A DNA stretch of 64,000 nucleotides from assembly GCA_050944015.1 (NCBI GenBank), contig JBMNQG010000003.1, positions 1 through 64,000 of the forward strand, written 5' to 3'. This DNA is from DUOX01 sp050944015. GTDB lineage: Bacteria > Bacillota > Clostridia > Oscillospirales > Oscillospiraceae. The position numbers and the translations under genes were made by a program. Shown piece after piece: positions 61,886 to 64,000 of this stretch (its first letter is position 1; each line of letters opens with the position of its first letter). The notes beneath the pieces were generated by a model that was not told where the DNA came from, ran no database searches, and saw only the letters and a program-made list of their open reading frames with translations.

Positions 61886-62542
61886 CTAATACCCTTCATC
61901 CATGGCCAGTTTTACCAGACGGCTGGTGCCCAGCCTGTCTGCGCCAAGTGCAATAAATTCCCGGGCATCCTCAAAGGTGGAGATGCCTCCCGAGGCCTTT
62001 ATTTTAACGTGCGGGGCGCAAAAACGGCGCATGAGCATGATATCCTCCCTGGTGGCTCCTCCAGTGGAAAAGCCCGTCGAGGTCTTGATATAGTCCGCGC
62101 CGGAGTCCGAGACAATCTCGCAGAGAATCTGCTTTTCCTCCTGGGTCAGAAGGCAGGTTTCAATTATCACCTTCAGTATACGGCCCTGGCAGCAGGAGCG
62201 TACGGATTTTATTTCGTCGAACACGTCCGTGAAACATTCATCCTTCACCATTGCCAAGTTGATAACCATGTCAATCTCGTCCGCGCCGTTTTTTACGGCA
62301 TCCACTGTTTCCATGGCCTTCATGCGGGCGGTGCTGTAGCCGTTGGGAAAGCCTATGACCGTGCAAATCCTGAGGCTTTTTCCAACGTAATTTCTGGCCC
62401 CTGCTACATGACAGGGCGGAATGCACACCGAGGCCACCCCGTACCTTATACCCTGGTCGCACAGGGTCATTATCTCGCCTGAAGTTGCATCCGGTCTGAG
62501 CAGCGTATGGTCACAGCGGCTGAGTATTTCCTGAATAGTCAT
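61886..62542 (-). CDS. deoC: Deoxyribose-phosphate aldolase
   Basis: Cleaves deoxyribose 5-phosphate to glyceraldehyde 3-phosphate and acetaldehyde. The 218-residue TIM barrel has the Schiff-base Lys in YIKTSTGFS and the second active Lys in VKIKASGGI. DHTLLRPDAT near the start is typical. Monocistronic here. Confidence 0.96.
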   Translation of the reverse strand: MTIQEILSRCDHTLLRPDATSGEIMTLCDQGIRYGVASVCIPPCHVAGARNYVGKSLRICTVIGFPNGYSTARMKAMETVDAVKNGADEIDMVINLAMVKDECFTDVFDEIKSVRSCCQGRILKVIIETCLLTQEEKQILCEIVSDSGADYIKTSTGFSTGGATREDIMLMRRFCAPHVKIKASGGISTFEDAREFIALGADRLGTSRLVKLAMDEGY

Positions 62543-62614
62543 TTCTTCAGTCCTTTCAAGCTTAATAGGTTGATTATACTCCTATAACATAAAAACTACA
62601 AGTGGGGTGAAAAA

Positions 62615-63097
62615 TTGGTTAGCCTGGCAGTGTTGGATGCAACAGGCAAGGAGGACGTTCAGGCAATAATTGCGGAAGGGCTGGTCAAGCTTCCAAACCC
62701 TGGGGTAACCTTTGTGGGGCAGAGCTCCATAGATGCGGGGGTCGTCCCCGACATTATCGTGGTTTCCCAGCGCATCGGGGACAAGCCGCCGGCGAATCTG
62801 AAGGGCAGCTGCAAAATACTGCTGGTGCCGGGCACCGCCATAAACCTGACCACAATTATAAAGGCGGAATGCGTCATCAGCTATGGTATGTCAAAGAAGA
62901 ACAGCGTTACCCTGTCCAGCATCGGGGAGGGCGAAAGCGTCCTGACCCTGCAGAGGGAGCTGCCCACTCTTAACGGAAAGGTGCTGGAGAGGCAGGATAT
63001 ACTTGTGCGCAGCAAAAGAAGCTATTCCCCGGACGACATTATGGCCGGCGTGGCGGCCCTGCTGCTCCTTGGAATGAATCCCGAAGAATTGATGTAG
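62615..63097 (+). CDS. Protein of unknown function
   Basis: A 160-residue soluble protein, start TTG with GGGGTG 8 bases upstream. The sequence alternates hydrophobic strands and helices (VTFVGQSSIDAGVVPDIIVV, CKILLVPGTAINLTTII), as in a small Rossmann-like fold, and ends with a helical MAGVAALLLLGMNPEEL. I do not recognise a family or catalytic motif. It lies 56 bases before the twin OB-fold gene in the same direction, so they may be co-transcribed. Confidence 0.75.
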   Translation: MVSLAVLDATGKEDVQAIIAEGLVKLPNPGVTFVGQSSIDAGVVPDIIVVSQRIGDKPPANLKGSCKILLVPGTAINLTTIIKAECVISYGMSKKNSVTLSSIGEGESVLTLQRELPTLNGKVLERQDILVRSKRSYSPDDIMAGVAALLLLGMNPEELM

Positions 63098-63153
63098 CAT
63101 ACTGAGCCTCGTCCATGAATAGGATTTTATATCAAATGATACGAGGTGTGGAC

Positions 63154-63762
63154 ATGGACGAGATGTATGCAGTAAACAGGGTCCGTCTCAGGGGCGTCCT
63201 GGCGGAAAAACCGCATTTTTCCCACAAGAGCAGGGGCGAGCGATTCTATCAGTTTCCCCTGGACATACAGCGGCTGTCCGGGACGGTGGACAGGATAAAC
63301 ATAATTGCAAGGGAGCAGCTCCTCAAATCCCTTGAAGTGGAAGAAGCGTCGAAAATCTCGATGGTGGGCGAGCTGCGCTCGTTCAACAATCGAAGCGGCG
63401 TTGGCCCGAAGCTGGTAATCACGGTTTTCGCCCGGGAGCTGTATTTCGACGAAGGGGAAGACATTAACACCGTGCGCCTAAAGGGCACGCTGTGCAAGGC
63501 CCCCAGCCACCGGATAACTCCCATGGGCAGGGAAATAAGCGACCTGATGCTGGCTGTCAACCGGCGCTACGGGCGTTCCGACTACCTGCCCTGCATAGTA
63601 TGGGGAATGCGGGCGCGAGAAGCGGGCCAGTGGAGCGTCGGCACGGTTGTAAGCCTGGAGGGGCGGATACAAAGCCGGAAATACATAAAAAACATTGACG
63701 GAAAGCCGGTGGAAAAGACCGCTTTCGAGGTTTCAGTAATCGGTATTGAGCAGGTCGTTTAA
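63154..63762 (+). CDS. Twin OB-fold, SSB-like protein
   Basis: A 202-residue protein made of two OB-fold modules in tandem. Each begins with a matching strand (VRLRGVLAEKPHFSH at about residue 9; VRLKGTLCKAPSHRI at about 109), and the second continues with LMLAVNRRYGRSDYLPCIVWG, as in single-stranded DNA-binding proteins. There is no acidic C-terminal tail, so it is not the main replication SSB. GAGGTG lies 6 bases before the ATG at 63154. Role is unknown; a helper SSB is likely. Confidence 0.8.
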   Translation: MDEMYAVNRVRLRGVLAEKPHFSHKSRGERFYQFPLDIQRLSGTVDRINIIAREQLLKSLEVEEASKISMVGELRSFNNRSGVGPKLVITVFARELYFDEGEDINTVRLKGTLCKAPSHRITPMGREISDLMLAVNRRYGRSDYLPCIVWGMRAREAGQWSVGTVVSLEGRIQSRKYIKNIDGKPVEKTAFEVSVIGIEQVV

Positions 63763-63801
63763 GGCCGTTGGACGGTGCCTCTCCCCTTCCGTTAAAACTT
63801 A

Positions 63802-63828
63802 AGTCCGGATGCCGAAGTGCATCCGGAC
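63802..63828. terminator. Hairpin between the OB-fold gene and lysA
   Basis: A stem AGTCCGGATG / CATCCGGACT with a 7-base loop, T rich on the right and A rich on the left, between converging genes. Confidence 0.72.
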
Positions 63829-63840
63829 TCTTGCTGTCAG

Positions 63841-64000
63841 TCAAAAATAAGCGTGGCAAAATAGTCCTCGGGGGTTTCGGCGCGCCTTATCAGCTTTGTG
63901 CTGCCGTCTTCACAGAGGAGTACCTCCGCTGAGCGCAGCTTGCCGTTGTAGTTGTAGCCCATGGAATGGCCGTGGGCCCCCGTGTCGTGTATAACCAGAA
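63841..64000 (-). CDS. lysA: Diaminopimelate decarboxylase, C-terminal end
   Basis: Makes lysine from meso-diaminopimelate. Only the last 52 codons are in the window. They contain IHDTGAHGHSMGYNYNG and RRAETPEDYFATL, the C-terminal PLP-domain partner residues of LysA. The gene continues past the right edge. Its presence shows that the DAP branch to lysine exists, relevant to the DapF-like domain on CarB. Confidence 0.9.

Noticed and set aside
1..64000. CRISPR arrays, insertion sequences, prophage, tRNA or rRNA genes
   Set aside because: None seen: no regularly spaced repeats, transposase or integrase motifs, or cloverleaf-like intergenic sequence.

Overview
The window is a stretch of ordinary chromosome from a low-to-middle GC, anaerobic, spore-former-type Firmicute, most probably class Clostridia and possibly near the Oscillospiraceae. 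Gene content supports this: S-layer homology (SLH) proteins, rubrerythrin, RqcH (fibronectin-binding-protein type), MrnC, RNase M5, a TepA-type ClpP homologue, a short HisG paired with HisZ, an FMN-riboswitch ECF S component, and a DUF421/DUF4363 pair. I see no phage, insertion sequence, CRISPR, rRNA or tRNA. Most genes lie on the minus strand. A pair of near-perfect ParB/Spo0J parS sites at 49.5 kb suggests the window lies in the origin-proximal part of one replichore.

Layout. 0-9.3 kb: GMP synthase (lacking a working glutaminase domain), a DUF421/DUF4363 operon, carAB with a DapF-like domain fused to CarB, a decayed purF 3' end, and nrdR. 9.4-18.2 kb: RNase M5, holA, comEC, hinT and alaS, then divergent alanine dehydrogenase. 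18.3-27.2 kb: two secreted SLH proteins flanking mltG, a small Cys-rich peptide gene, and a compact fau/DJ-1/tmk/WecG/Sir2 cluster. 27.2-37.6 kb: rqcH, mrnC, ftsK, uppP, tepA, an M18 aminopeptidase, a Sua5-CoaE fusion and prfA. 37.7-42.7 kb: a complete branched-chain amino-acid ABC transporter. 42.7-48.8 kb: tmcAL, ackA, an HD protein, a small lipoprotein, rubrerythrin, riboswitch-controlled RibU and a SLOG protein. 48.8-55.1 kb: a histidine operon hisZGDCBA plus hisIE, without hisH and hisF. 55.1-59.9 kb: a four-gene sugar ABC transporter. 60-61.3 kb: infC-rpmI-rplT behind an L20-type leader. The end holds a membrane protein, deoC, an unknown gene with a twin OB-fold protein, and the 3' end of lysA.

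The most unusual points are the CarB-DapF fusion (whose epimerase domain has lost its first catalytic cysteine), the Sua5-CoaE fusion, a GMP synthase whose amidotransferase domain is shortened by about 90 residues and has lost its whole catalytic triad, a purF relic next to carA, a his operon lacking both IGP-synthase subunits with two parS sites exactly where hisF would be expected, and an apparent AUC start codon in infC. Several control elements can be read directly: an FMN riboswitch with terminator, an L20 leader with terminator, a his promoter overlapped by a perfect 7-bp dyad, ARG-box-like sequences downstream of the carA promoter, and a dyad downstream of the sugar-transporter promoter. 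No wholly new multi-gene system is evident; the novelty lies in domain architecture and operon composition.
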